A stretch of 7,608 nt of DNA from Sulfurovum sp. (lineage in GTDB: Bacteria > Campylobacterota > Campylobacteria > Campylobacterales > Sulfurovaceae). Shown here piece by piece: positions 1-6,801 of this stretch (position 1 is the stretch's first letter; each line of letters starts with the position of its first letter). The stretch lies in the NCBI GenBank assembly GCA_030622375.1, contig JAUXGC010000058.1, positions 1 to 7,608 of the forward strand, read 5' to 3'. The notes beneath the pieces were generated by a model that had not been told where the DNA came from, searched no databases, and saw nothing but the letters and a program-made list of their open reading frames with translations. A program made the position numbers and the translations under genes.

Positions 1-2942
1 AAGTGCCTATTATGGTTTCAGTGACTATTGAGCTTAGTGGTTCTATGCTTATTGGCACAGATGCAACGACCATAGTAACTATTTTGGAACCGTTTGATAT
101 CTTATCTCTTGGTTTCAACTGTGGTACAGGTCCTGACCAAGTTAAAAAACATCTCAAAACACTTTCAGAGTTATGTGCTATACCTATTTCAGTACATGCA
201 AATGCTGGACTTCCTCAAAATAGAGGAGGGCATACCTATTACCCAATGGGACCAGATGAATTTACAGAAAAACAACTTGAGTTTGCATCTTTTGATGGAG
301 TGAGCTTTTTGGGGGGATGTTGTGGTACTACACCTCAGCATATTCAGGCACTTAAAAAAGCCTTAAAAGTTTTAAAACCTAAAAAACCAAGTGGTAACAT
401 AGAACCAAGTATCGCTTCACTTTTTAATACAACAGGACTTTTCCAAGAACCTGCTCCACTACTTATAGGGGAGCGTTCTAACTCTACAGGTTCTAAAGCG
501 TTTAGAGAACTTATCATCGCTAGTGACTATGAAGGTACACTGACAGTAGGACAAGCACAAGTAAGAGATGGTGCACATTGTCTCGATGTCAATGTAGAGT
601 TTGCAGGGCGTGATGGTGCAAAAGATATGAGAGCGATTATGGAGCTTTATAACCAAAAAATTCCTCTGCCTTTAATGCCTGATGCTACGCGTGTTCACAC
701 TATGGAAGAGGGTTTAAAGTGCATTGGTGGAAAGCCCATCATCAACTCGGTGAACCTTGAAGATGGGGAAGAGAAGTTTCATGCCATTTGTAAGTTGGCA
801 AAGAAGTATGGTACAGCACTTGTCTGTTTGACCATCGATGAAATTGGAATGGCAAAGACTAAAGAGGATAAGGTAGCTCAAGCAGAGCGTATGTATGATA
901 TGGCTGTCAATGGTCATGGCATAGACCCTAGAAATCTCATTTTCGATATGCTTACTTTTACGGTAGGTTCGGGAGATTTAGAGTACCGCGATGCAGCCAT
1001 TCAAACACTTGATGCCATACGTGAACTACATATCAGACACCCCGAAGTAGGTTCAACACTTGGACTTTCAAATATCTCTTTTGGACTTGCTATCAATGCA
1101 CGACGCTATTTAAATTCAATTTTCTTACATCATTGTTTACAAGCTGGTTTAACATCTGTGATTATCAATGTAAAGCACATTGTTCCACTTGCTAAGATGA
1201 ATGAAGAAGAGAAGGCTATCTGTGAAGAACTCCTTTTTGCACCTGATGATCAGTCACTTTTCAAATTTATAGAATACTTCTCTGATACTGTGATAGATGA
1301 TGACAGCAAGGATGAAGAGTATGAAGCTATGAATTCTGAAGAGAAGATAGCAAAACTTTTACTTGATGGTGATAAAGAGCGTATGATTCCTCTTGTGGAA
1401 GAAGCACGAAAAGAGATAGAACCTGACCGCATCGTAAATGAGATACTTATAAATGCTATGAAAGTAGTCGGAGAACTTTTTGGTTCTGGGCAAATGCAAT
1501 TACCGTTTGTGCTACAGTCTGCAGAGACCATGAAGACGACAGTAGATTATTTGAATCCATATTTGACTAAACAAAAAAAAGAGACAGAGACAACACTTGT
1601 CATAGGTACAGTTAAAGGTGATGTGCATGATGTGGGTAAAAATCTTGTAGATATTATACTTTCAAATAATGGTTTTAAAGTCATCAATGTAGGCATAAAA
1701 ACACACCTTGAAACCTATCTTGCAGCGCATAAAGAGCATAATGTACAAGCCATAGGTATGAGTGGGTTACTTGTAAAGTCAACAGCTGTCATGAAAGACA
1801 ATCTTGAAGCTATGGCTGAAATGGGCATGGAGATACCTGTGTTACTTGGTGGTGCGGCACTCACTCGAAGTTTTGTAGATGATTTCTGCCGTCCTATATA
1901 CAAAGGTCCTATTTTTTACTGTAGGGATGCTTTTGATGGGGTTATTTCCATGGGTCGCATAGAGAAGTTTAATGAAGACAACTCTGTAGGACTTGATACT
2001 CGCTTGGCAGGTGACATGGTAGAGCGTGAGAAAAAGGTTAAAAAAGAGGTGATTATCCCTCCATTTGCTGAAATTAAAATGCCAGACCGTTCTGTGGAGA
2101 TACCGACACCACCATTTTGGGGACGAAGAGTACTTCAAAAAAAGGATTTAGACTTAAATATGGTATTTGACTGGGTTAATAAAAGATCAGTTATAAAGAT
2201 GCATTGGGGCTACAAAAGCAAAGGTATGAAAAAAGAGGAGTATCAAAAACTACTAGATGATACTGTTCACCCCGCGTATGTGCGGCTAAAGCAGGAGTTT
2301 ATAGACAAGAATATGTTTGAGCCGACTATACTTTATGGATACTATCCATTCAGAAGTAGCGATCAAAAGTTGTTACTTTTTAATGAAAGTGAAGGGTGGA
2401 ATGTAGATGCAAATGCCAACCGTGAACCTCTAGAAAATATCATAGGAAGAGTAGAAAAAGAGTTCTCTTTCCCAAGACAAGGGCGAAAGCCATACCGTGC
2501 CTTAAGTGATTTTTTTCGAAATGATAGACATGATGTTATAGCTATTACTTGTGTATCTGCTGGGTCAAAGTTTTCCATTTATGAAAAAGAGCTTTATGAT
2601 GCTGGTAGATATTTGGAATACAATATGGTTCATGGTTTTTCAGTAGAGTTAGCAGAAGCTTTGGCTGAAGTTGCCCACAAGCAAATAAGACTGGATTTAA
2701 ATATAGCCTCTGAAGATGAGGGGCATACACTGCGTGATGTGCGCATGAACCGTTATCAAGGTTCTAGATACTCATTTGGTTACGCCGCTTGTCCAGACTT
2801 AGAGCAAAGCCAAATTATTTTTGATTTGTTGAAGCCAGAAGAATTTGGTATAGAATTGTCTGAGACTTTTCAAATACATCCAGAGCAGAGCACTACGGCA
2901 CTTGTGGTGCATCATAAGAGTGCTACTTATTATGCAGTTTAA
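1..2942 (+). CDS. metH: Cobalamin-dependent methionine synthase MetH, 5'-truncated by window start
   Basis: MetH transfers a methyl group from 5-methyltetrahydrofolate to homocysteine through cobalamin, in the cytoplasm. The reading frame is open to the window edge. The GTG at base 3 is internal, because it falls inside the homocysteine domain, and by comparison with E. coli MetH about 200 N-terminal residues are missing. Counting from that GTG, the end of the homocysteine domain carries the zinc cysteines C40 and C106/C107 (GGCCGTTPQHI). The pterin domain spans about 150-410. The B12 cap helices lie near 445-525. The B12 domain has D540-x-H542-x-x-G545, with H542 the expected lower cobalt ligand, and S593 at the E. 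coli S810 position. The AdoMet activation domain spans about 700-979, with R922-x-x-x-G-Y927. The protein ends at YYAV, about 30 residues short of the E. coli C-terminus. The activation domain implies reductive reactivation using AdoMet. The downstream neighbour is convergent. Confidence 0.97.
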   Translation, partial: VPIMVSVTIELSGSMLIGTDATTIVTILEPFDILSLGFNCGTGPDQVKKHLKTLSELCAIPISVHANAGLPQNRGGHTYYPMGPDEFTEKQLEFASFDGVSFLGGCCGTTPQHIQALKKALKVLKPKKPSGNIEPSIASLFNTTGLFQEPAPLLIGERSNSTGSKAFRELIIASDYEGTLTVGQAQVRDGAHCLDVNVEFAGRDGAKDMRAIMELYNQKIPLPLMPDATRVHTMEEGLKCIGGKPIINSVNLEDGEEKFHAICKLAKKYGTALVCLTIDEIGMAKTKEDKVAQAERMYDMAVNGHGIDPRNLIFDMLTFTVGSGDLEYRDAAIQTLDAIRELHIRHPEVGSTLGLSNISFGLAINARRYLNSIFLHHCLQAGLTSVIINVKHIVPLAKMNEEEKAICEELLFAPDDQSLFKFIEYFSDTVIDDDSKDEEYEAMNSEEKIAKLLLDGDKERMIPLVEEARKEIEPDRIVNEILINAMKVVGELFGSGQMQLPFVLQSAETMKTTVDYLNPYLTKQKKETETTLVIGTVKGDVHDVGKNLVDIILSNNGFKVINVGIKTHLETYLAAHKEHNVQAIGMSGLLVKSTAVMKDNLEAMAEMGMEIPVLLGGAALTRSFVDDFCRPIYKGPIFYCRDAFDGVISMGRIEKFNEDNSVGLDTRLAGDMVEREKKVKKEVIIPPFAEIKMPDRSVEIPTPPFWGRRVLQKKDLDLNMVFDWVNKRSVIKMHWGYKSKGMKKEEYQKLLDDTVHPAYVRLKQEFIDKNMFEPTILYGYYPFRSSDQKLLLFNESEGWNVDANANREPLENIIGRVEKEFSFPRQGRKPYRALSDFFRNDRHDVIAITCVSAGSKFSIYEKELYDAGRYLEYNMVHGFSVELAEALAEVAHKQIRLDLNIASEDEGHTLRDVRMNRYQGSRYSFGYAACPDLEQSQIIFDLLKPEEFGIELSETFQIHPEQSTTALVVHHKSATYYAV

Positions 2943-2955
2943 GGTTTTTTAATGA

Positions 2956-2979
2956 GTTACCATCGTTCTAGATGGTGAC
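2956..2979 (+). terminator. Stem-loop just downstream of metH, possible weak terminator
   Basis: A nine-pair stem (GTTACCATC at 2956-2964 with GATGGTGAC at 2971-2979, one U-G wobble on the plus strand) closes a six-base loop, 13 nt after the metH stop. It lies between convergent genes, where terminators are expected. No T-run follows the stem on either strand; the only T-run (2945-2950) precedes it on the plus strand. It is therefore not a canonical intrinsic terminator. It could still act as a processing or stability element. Confidence 0.35.
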
Positions 2980-3002
2980 GTATACTCCAACTGTATTTCA
3001 CA

Positions 3003-3020
3003 AATAAATCTAAATTTATT
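3003..3020. other. AT-only inverted repeat in the convergent intergenic region
   Basis: AATAAAT at 3003-3009 and ATTTATT at 3014-3020 form a perfect seven-pair inverted repeat around a four-base spacer. It lies in the 145-nt space between the ends of metH and the convergent lipoprotein gene. The stem is made only of A-T pairs and has no T-run after it, so termination is doubtful and chance is a real possibility. The rest of 2943-3087 shows no gene. Confidence 0.2.
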
Positions 3021-3087
3021 GTTAGCAGATTCTCTAAAAAAATTGGTTTACAAAAATAAAATATTATGACAAATGGACATACTTTCT

Positions 3088-4083
3088 TTACAGATTCCCA
3101 TAATTCAAATCATCTCTCCATTTTGGATGATGAAAATGTAACCTATGGTCACAAGAAACTGAGACAACAGAAGTATCAAATGTAATGCTGCCTATGGTTT
3201 TCCACTCTTTCTCCCCTTGTTTATCTTCTTTATTTGCTACAGAGATAATGAAAACTAATTTCTTCGTAGGTCTAATGTCTAGCTCATCTCGGAAATCTTC
3301 GGCATTAACTGTTTGTCCACTTTTAGCTTCAACTTTCATCCACTTAGGGGTGATGATGTTAGCATGGTTTTTTTCTCCTAACTCTGAAATCTCATAAAGT
3401 TGTCTGATTCCAGGGTTTTTATCTGCTTTGGCAAAAGCAGAAGCTAATTTTAATGCGTATAATGCATTTTTTAGCACTTCACTGTTTACACCAATAGCGG
3501 GTTCATTGGTTAAAACTACATCAGTGTAATGTGCTGCGTCAGTTCCTCCCAAATCATCTATCAGAAAGAAATTTGCAGTATTTTCCTGATTGACTTGATG
3601 AGGACTTAAAGAGGGGAATATCTTACCGGCAAAACCAAATGATCGTATTTCACCACGATGTGTATTGGATAGAGCCGATGATGCCCGTACGATAATCAAA
3701 GCTCTGCTGTTGTTTTTGAAATAGCCACTGTATCTATTTTCTTCATGTATCTCCCAAATACCTTTAAGACAAATACCATTTGGATGAGCCAACTTATCAA
3801 ATGGCTTTAAGATATCTGCATGTTCTTCTAGTGTACGTTCCGCATCTTTTAGTATGATATTCTTCCCCCATGAAACTAACTTTCTCCATGAGACTTTATC
3901 TTGTGGTAAGGTAGTTAGAGGGGTTGAAGATATTTGAGTCCAAACATCCTGAAAACTGTTTTGGGTTGATTTACTAATAGGAGTTGTTTTATTATTTTGA
4001 ACTAAGGTAGCTTGATTACCTTTTATTTCTGTAGTACAAGCAGAGGTATAAAAAAGGATAAATAATAGGGGTAATAGTTTCAA
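3088..4083 (-). CDS. Predicted lipoprotein with a compact catalase-superfamily (y4iL-like) domain
   Basis: This 331-residue protein starts with a short hydrophobic signal peptide ending at FYTSAC, giving a slightly unusual lipobox with C16 as the likely lipidated residue. That would place it on a periplasmic membrane face. A polar linker and a helical stretch run to about 95. The rest matches the order of catalase-superfamily motifs: HPNG (H100, candidate distal His), RAS at 133-135 (catalase RFS), SFGFAGKIF at 148-156 (catalase RGFAVKFY), NTANFF at 168-173 (catalase NNTPVFF, N168 as distal Asn), and NPGIRQLY at 223-230 with Y230 as candidate proximal heme ligand. Spacing is much shorter than in classical catalase and suits the small y4iL-type members. 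Activity is unknown; heme peroxidase or catalase-like chemistry is inference. A one-residue gap near H100 leaves that assignment open. The start is TTG, chosen because a strong ribosome binding site precedes it. Confidence 0.62.
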   Translation of the reverse strand: MKLLPLLFILFYTSACTTEIKGNQATLVQNNKTTPISKSTQNSFQDVWTQISSTPLTTLPQDKVSWRKLVSWGKNIILKDAERTLEEHADILKPFDKLAHPNGICLKGIWEIHEENRYSGYFKNNSRALIIVRASSALSNTHRGEIRSFGFAGKIFPSLSPHQVNQENTANFFLIDDLGGTDAAHYTDVVLTNEPAIGVNSEVLKNALYALKLASAFAKADKNPGIRQLYEISELGEKNHANIITPKWMKVEAKSGQTVNAEDFRDELDIRPTKKLVFIISVANKEDKQGEKEWKTIGSITFDTSVVSVSCDHRLHFHHPKWRDDLNYGNL

Positions 4084-4088
4084 GTTGG

Positions 4089-4096
4089 CTCCTTTT
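4089..4096 (-). promoter_or_regulatory. Strong ribosome binding site fixing the TTG start of the lipoprotein gene
   Basis: The minus strand reads AAAAGGAG here, five nucleotides before the TTG at 4083-4081. Translation from this TTG begins directly with a lysine and a hydrophobic signal peptide, as expected for a lipoprotein, so the rare start codon is well supported. Confidence 0.8.
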
Positions 4097-4114
4097 ACTA
4101 TGGGTCTTATTTAT

Positions 4115-4123
4115 AGTATAGCA
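4115..4123 (-). promoter_or_regulatory. Extended -10 promoter for the lipoprotein gene
   Basis: The minus strand reads TGCTATACT, an extended -10 element (TGn plus TATACT), inside the 66-nt gap after the SUKH gene. Transcription starting about seven bases downstream would leave a leader of roughly 25 nt that just holds the ribosome binding site. No -35 box is evident at 17 bp. Campylobacterota sigma-70 promoters commonly lack a conserved -35 box. Confidence 0.5.
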
Positions 4124-4149
4124 AACTTGAGATTTTTTACTGTGCAGTC

Positions 4150-4854
4150 TTATTGTACTTCGTGTTCAAACACTTCACTCATGAGTTTAAAATTTAAGAG
4201 TGTTTTAATCACATCTTTCACAGGTTTGGTACCCATAAAGCCATAAGCTATGAGTGTTTCAAGCACCTCGCCATTGTATGCTTCTTTCAGGATAGAGATA
4301 TATTCATCTTTTAAGTAAGGGCGTATGCTTTCTAAGTCTGCTTTGAGGTCTGTTCTGTAAAGTTCCATAGGGTTTTCTTTTCCGTAGTCTGCGTGGAGGT
4401 CATCTTTGTCTATGTCGTCTGCAGATTCAAGCATCTTTCTGAAAATAAAGTCTTCAAAATTTTTGGCTATATATTCTGTTTCATCATCTTCCCAAATGAG
4501 GACTATAGGATTTTCTCTATCTATCTCTTTATTTTTGTAAAAAGCATAAGTATTTCCCTCTGCTGTTTTGGCAAAAGGTATGAAGTGATGCTTTTCTGTG
4601 TCCCATGCTTCTGGAAACTCAAAATTGAGTACTTTATTCGGCGTAAGCAGTTCAAAGTCTGAGCCACCTGAATGTAGTAAGAGAGGTGGATTTTCTTTAA
4701 GTGTAGGATACACATCGTCTGCCCATGTTTTACTCTCATCAAGTGGAAGTTCAAAGCCCCTCATCCAGTTGAGCATATCGTCTTCCCATAGCTTTTTATA
4801 AAGTGTTGGGAAGGTGTAATTATGTTTTGTTTCTATTTTTTCTAGTGTTGTCAT
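4150..4854 (-). CDS. SUKH (SMI1/KNR4) family protein
   Basis: This 234-residue cytoplasmic protein has no signal peptide or membrane segment. The first 140 residues follow the SUKH pattern: an N-terminal helix with TFPTLYKKLW (14-23), a SGGSDFELL stretch (62-70), the core strands FIPFAKTAEGNTYAFY (91-106), then NPIVLIWEDDETEYIAKNF (115-133), in which acidic strands lead into a helix. Residues about 140-234 are an acidic, probably helical extension of unknown role. SUKH proteins are known as immunity proteins against polymorphic toxins and also as regulatory or scaffold proteins, so the function cannot be fixed from sequence. No toxin gene lies next to it. It begins 21 nt after the ABC-F stop codon on the same strand, which suggests co-transcription. 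ATG is supported by AGAGGT five nucleotides upstream (4860-4865). Confidence 0.72.
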   Translation of the reverse strand: MTTLEKIETKHNYTFPTLYKKLWEDDMLNWMRGFELPLDESKTWADDVYPTLKENPPLLLHSGGSDFELLTPNKVLNFEFPEAWDTEKHHFIPFAKTAEGNTYAFYKNKEIDRENPIVLIWEDDETEYIAKNFEDFIFRKMLESADDIDKDDLHADYGKENPMELYRTDLKADLESIRPYLKDEYISILKEAYNGEVLETLIAYGFMGTKPVKDVIKTLLNFKLMSEVFEHEVQ

Positions 4855-4875
4855 ATGGTACCTCTGTTATTTATT

Positions 4876-6711
4876 CTAATCCAACTCTGCTAATTTTATA
4901 TCATACTTACTATTTATCTTATCCATAATTTCACTTGCCACTTCAAGTCTTTCAAACAGAACTTCTATCTCTTTTTGTGTCTCTCCAAGGGTTTTTGAGT
5001 GCTCCATTATAGCAGAGTTGTCACCACTGCTAGATGCCTGAGTAAGTGCAGTGTTAAGTGTTGCTTCCAGTGCTTCAAGCTCTTCTATCTTATTTTCAAA
5101 AAAGGTTAACTCTTTTCTGTATGGCCCTGCCTCTTTGGCTTTATCTTGGATGATGGCAGTTCGGAGTTTTTTACGCTCTTTTTTGTCCAGTTTTGGTTTA
5201 GATTTTTTAGGTTTGACTGTACCTTCTTCCTCTTCCCAACCTATCTTCTCTAAAAAATCATCGTAAGAACCATCAAAATACTCAGCAGTACCTTTATGGA
5301 AGATAATAAGTGCAGTTGCAAGTTTACGTAGTAGCATTTCGGAGTGAGTAACCATAATCGTTGAACCTTGAAAAGATTCTATAGCATTACAGAGAGAATC
5401 TATGGACTGCATATCCAAGTGGTTGGTAGGCTCATCTAGTAGTAGTACGTTTGCAGGCGTTCCAATGATTTTCCCTAACATAACACGGCTTCTCTCCCCT
5501 CCTGAAAGCACCTCTACTTTCTTTTCTGCTGATTCACCTGAAAACATCATTGTTCCACAAATACTTCGTACTTCTGCAAAACCTATCTTTTTATCGACTG
5601 AAGAGATTTCATCTATAATGGTATGTTTGGTATTCAGTCTTTCAATGTTGGTTTGCCCGAAGTGTGCCATGCTAGTAGAGGGATGAAAAGATAGTTCTCC
5701 TTGTTGCTGTGCTAACTCTCCTGCAATGTAGTTAAGTAAGGTAGATTTACCTTTACCGTTCTTTCCTATGATAGCTAGACATTTCCCATTTTCAAGTGCA
5801 AAGGTAAGGTTCTGGAAAAGTAGGTTATTCTCGTCATAACCAAATCCAAGATTCTCAGCTCGGAATAGTACTTTGGCAGGTGTATCTTTGTAGTTAAATT
5901 TAAAGTTAAGAGATGATTCGCTCTCTAGGCTCTCCATCTCATCCATCTTCTCTAGTATTTTGACTTTAGATTGTGCAAGTGCGGCAGTAGAAGCTCTGGC
6001 TTTGTTACGTGCGATGAACTCTTCAAGCTCTTTTCTTTTTTTGTCTTGGTTAAGTTTGGTTTTTTCATAAGTTTCATCCTGTAAAGCTAAAGTGTCATAG
6101 TATTTGACAGTATTTCCCTCTACTATGTGGATGCTTTTACGTTGTATGCCCATGGTATGTGTAGTCACAGCATCCATAAATTCTCTATCGTGGGTGACGA
6201 GTATCACTTCACCATCAAACTCACGAATGAACTGCTTAAGCCAACGAAGAGAGAGTATATCTAGGTAGTTGGTAGGTTCATCAAGCAGTAGCATATTTGG
6301 TTCAGTTGCAAGAAGTTTAGCTAAGTTGATGCGTATCTGGTACCCTCCTGAAAAACTAAGAGGGTCTTTTTCTAAATCTTCAGATGTAAATCCAAGTCCA
6401 AAGAGAATTTTCTCTATCTTATAGAAATTATACTGTTCATCTTCAGGGAGTATTTGAGCACACTCTTCATGTACTGTTGGTTTGGAAAACTCAAGATGCT
6501 GACGAAGTGTACCTATACGGTAGTTTTTAGGGATGCTTACACCTCCATCATCATAATCTTCTTCATTTAAAATAATTTTAAAAAGGGTAGATTTTCCTGT
6601 ACCATTACGCCCGATAAGTCCTATTTTTTGGTTACTAGAGAGTTTTAGATTGAGATTTCTAAAGAGTGTTTGTCCGCCGAAGCTTTTAGTGATGTTTGTG
6701 AGTTGTATCAT
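4876..6711 (-). CDS. ABC-F family ATPase, YheS-like
   Basis: This 611-residue soluble protein has two ABC ATPase domains and no membrane segments, the hallmark of ABC-F proteins that act on the ribosome rather than in transport. Domain 1 has Walker A GRNGTGKST (34-42), signature FSGGYQ (120-125), Walker B LLLDEPTNYLD (141-151) and switch H174. The inter-domain linker (about 211-270) is charged and helical, with FIARNKARAS and AQSKVKILEKM, resembling the E. coli YheS linker. Domain 2 has Walker A GKNGKGKST (316-324), signature LSGGE (402-406), Walker B LLLDEPTNHLD (423-433) and H456. A lysine-rich hinge (500-516) leads to a C-terminal coiled coil (about 517-606), as in YheS and Uup. All catalytic motifs are intact. 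The exact role (translation-factor-like or ribosome rescue) is inference; nothing points to antibiotic resistance. The ATG start lacks a clear Shine-Dalgarno sequence. It probably heads a two-gene operon with the SUKH gene. Confidence 0.93.
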   Translation of the reverse strand: MIQLTNITKSFGGQTLFRNLNLKLSSNQKIGLIGRNGTGKSTLFKIILNEEDYDDGGVSIPKNYRIGTLRQHLEFSKPTVHEECAQILPEDEQYNFYKIEKILFGLGFTSEDLEKDPLSFSGGYQIRINLAKLLATEPNMLLLDEPTNYLDILSLRWLKQFIREFDGEVILVTHDREFMDAVTTHTMGIQRKSIHIVEGNTVKYYDTLALQDETYEKTKLNQDKKRKELEEFIARNKARASTAALAQSKVKILEKMDEMESLESESSLNFKFNYKDTPAKVLFRAENLGFGYDENNLLFQNLTFALENGKCLAIIGKNGKGKSTLLNYIAGELAQQQGELSFHPSTSMAHFGQTNIERLNTKHTIIDEISSVDKKIGFAEVRSICGTMMFSGESAEKKVEVLSGGERSRVMLGKIIGTPANVLLLDEPTNHLDMQSIDSLCNAIESFQGSTIMVTHSEMLLRKLATALIIFHKGTAEYFDGSYDDFLEKIGWEEEEGTVKPKKSKPKLDKKERKKLRTAIIQDKAKEAGPYRKELTFFENKIEELEALEATLNTALTQASSSGDNSAIMEHSKTLGETQKEIEVLFERLEVASEIMDKINSKYDIKLAELD

Positions 6712-6739
6712 CTGATGTCCATTTTAAAATATTGGTGGA

Positions 6740-6748
6740 AGTATAACA
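6740..6748 (-). promoter_or_regulatory. Extended -10 promoter for the ABC-F/SUKH unit
   Basis: The minus strand reads TGTTATACT, an extended -10 box, 28 nt upstream of the ABC-F ATG. The predicted leader would be about 20-25 nt. No good -35 hexamer is found 16-18 bp upstream. It differs only in the n base of TGn from the box in front of the lipoprotein gene (TGCTATACT), which supports a shared local promoter style. Confidence 0.5.
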
Positions 6749-6763
6749 AAATGGCTTAAAATT

Positions 6764-6792
6764 AAAGGTAAAATAGAAAATATTTCACCTTT
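6764..6792 (-). terminator. Twelve-pair hairpin after trpB, probable terminator
   Basis: Read on the minus strand, AAAGGTGAAATA and TATTTTACCTTT pair over 12 positions (one G-U wobble) around the five-base loop TTTTC, starting nine bases after the trpB stop codon. The wobble becomes an A-C mismatch on the plus strand, so the structure favours minus-strand RNA, in line with ending trpB transcription. The stem is A-U rich and the following tract is only AATTTTAAG, so termination may be partial. Confidence 0.5.
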
Positions 6793-6801
6793 GTAAAAAA
6801 A

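Noticed and set aside
3..5. GTG at base 3 as the true metH start
   Set aside because: It lies within the homocysteine domain shortly before the first zinc cysteine; family length requires about 200 more residues upstream.
1250..1531. Minus-strand open frame inside metH (93 residues, serine-rich)
   Set aside because: A shadow of the metH frame: composition mirrors its antisense codons, and it has no family resemblance.
2952..2978. Eight-codon ORF starting at ATG 2952 with AAGG overlapping the metH stop codon
   Set aside because: Far too short, lies within the stem-loop, and nothing beyond the AAGG-to-ATG spacing supports translation.
4131..4152. Terminator between the SUKH and lipoprotein genes
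   Set aside because: The only inverted repeat (ACTG-CA-CAGT on the minus strand) has a two-base loop that cannot fold, and the adjacent homopolymer is A-rich in the transcript.
3088..4854. Toxin-immunity pair made of the lipoprotein and the SUKH protein
   Set aside because: The lipoprotein carries an export signal and catalase-like motifs, no toxin domain is visible, and it appears to have its own promoter.
5402..5686. Plus-strand open frame antisense to the ABC-F gene
   Set aside because: It covers the second ATPase domain, whose motifs are intact on the minus strand; serine-rich low-complexity product typical of an antisense shadow.
4876..6711. ABC transporter ATPase or antibiotic-resistance ABC-F
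   Set aside because: No membrane partner genes are present, and the linker and C-terminal coiled coil resemble housekeeping YheS-type proteins rather than resistance types.
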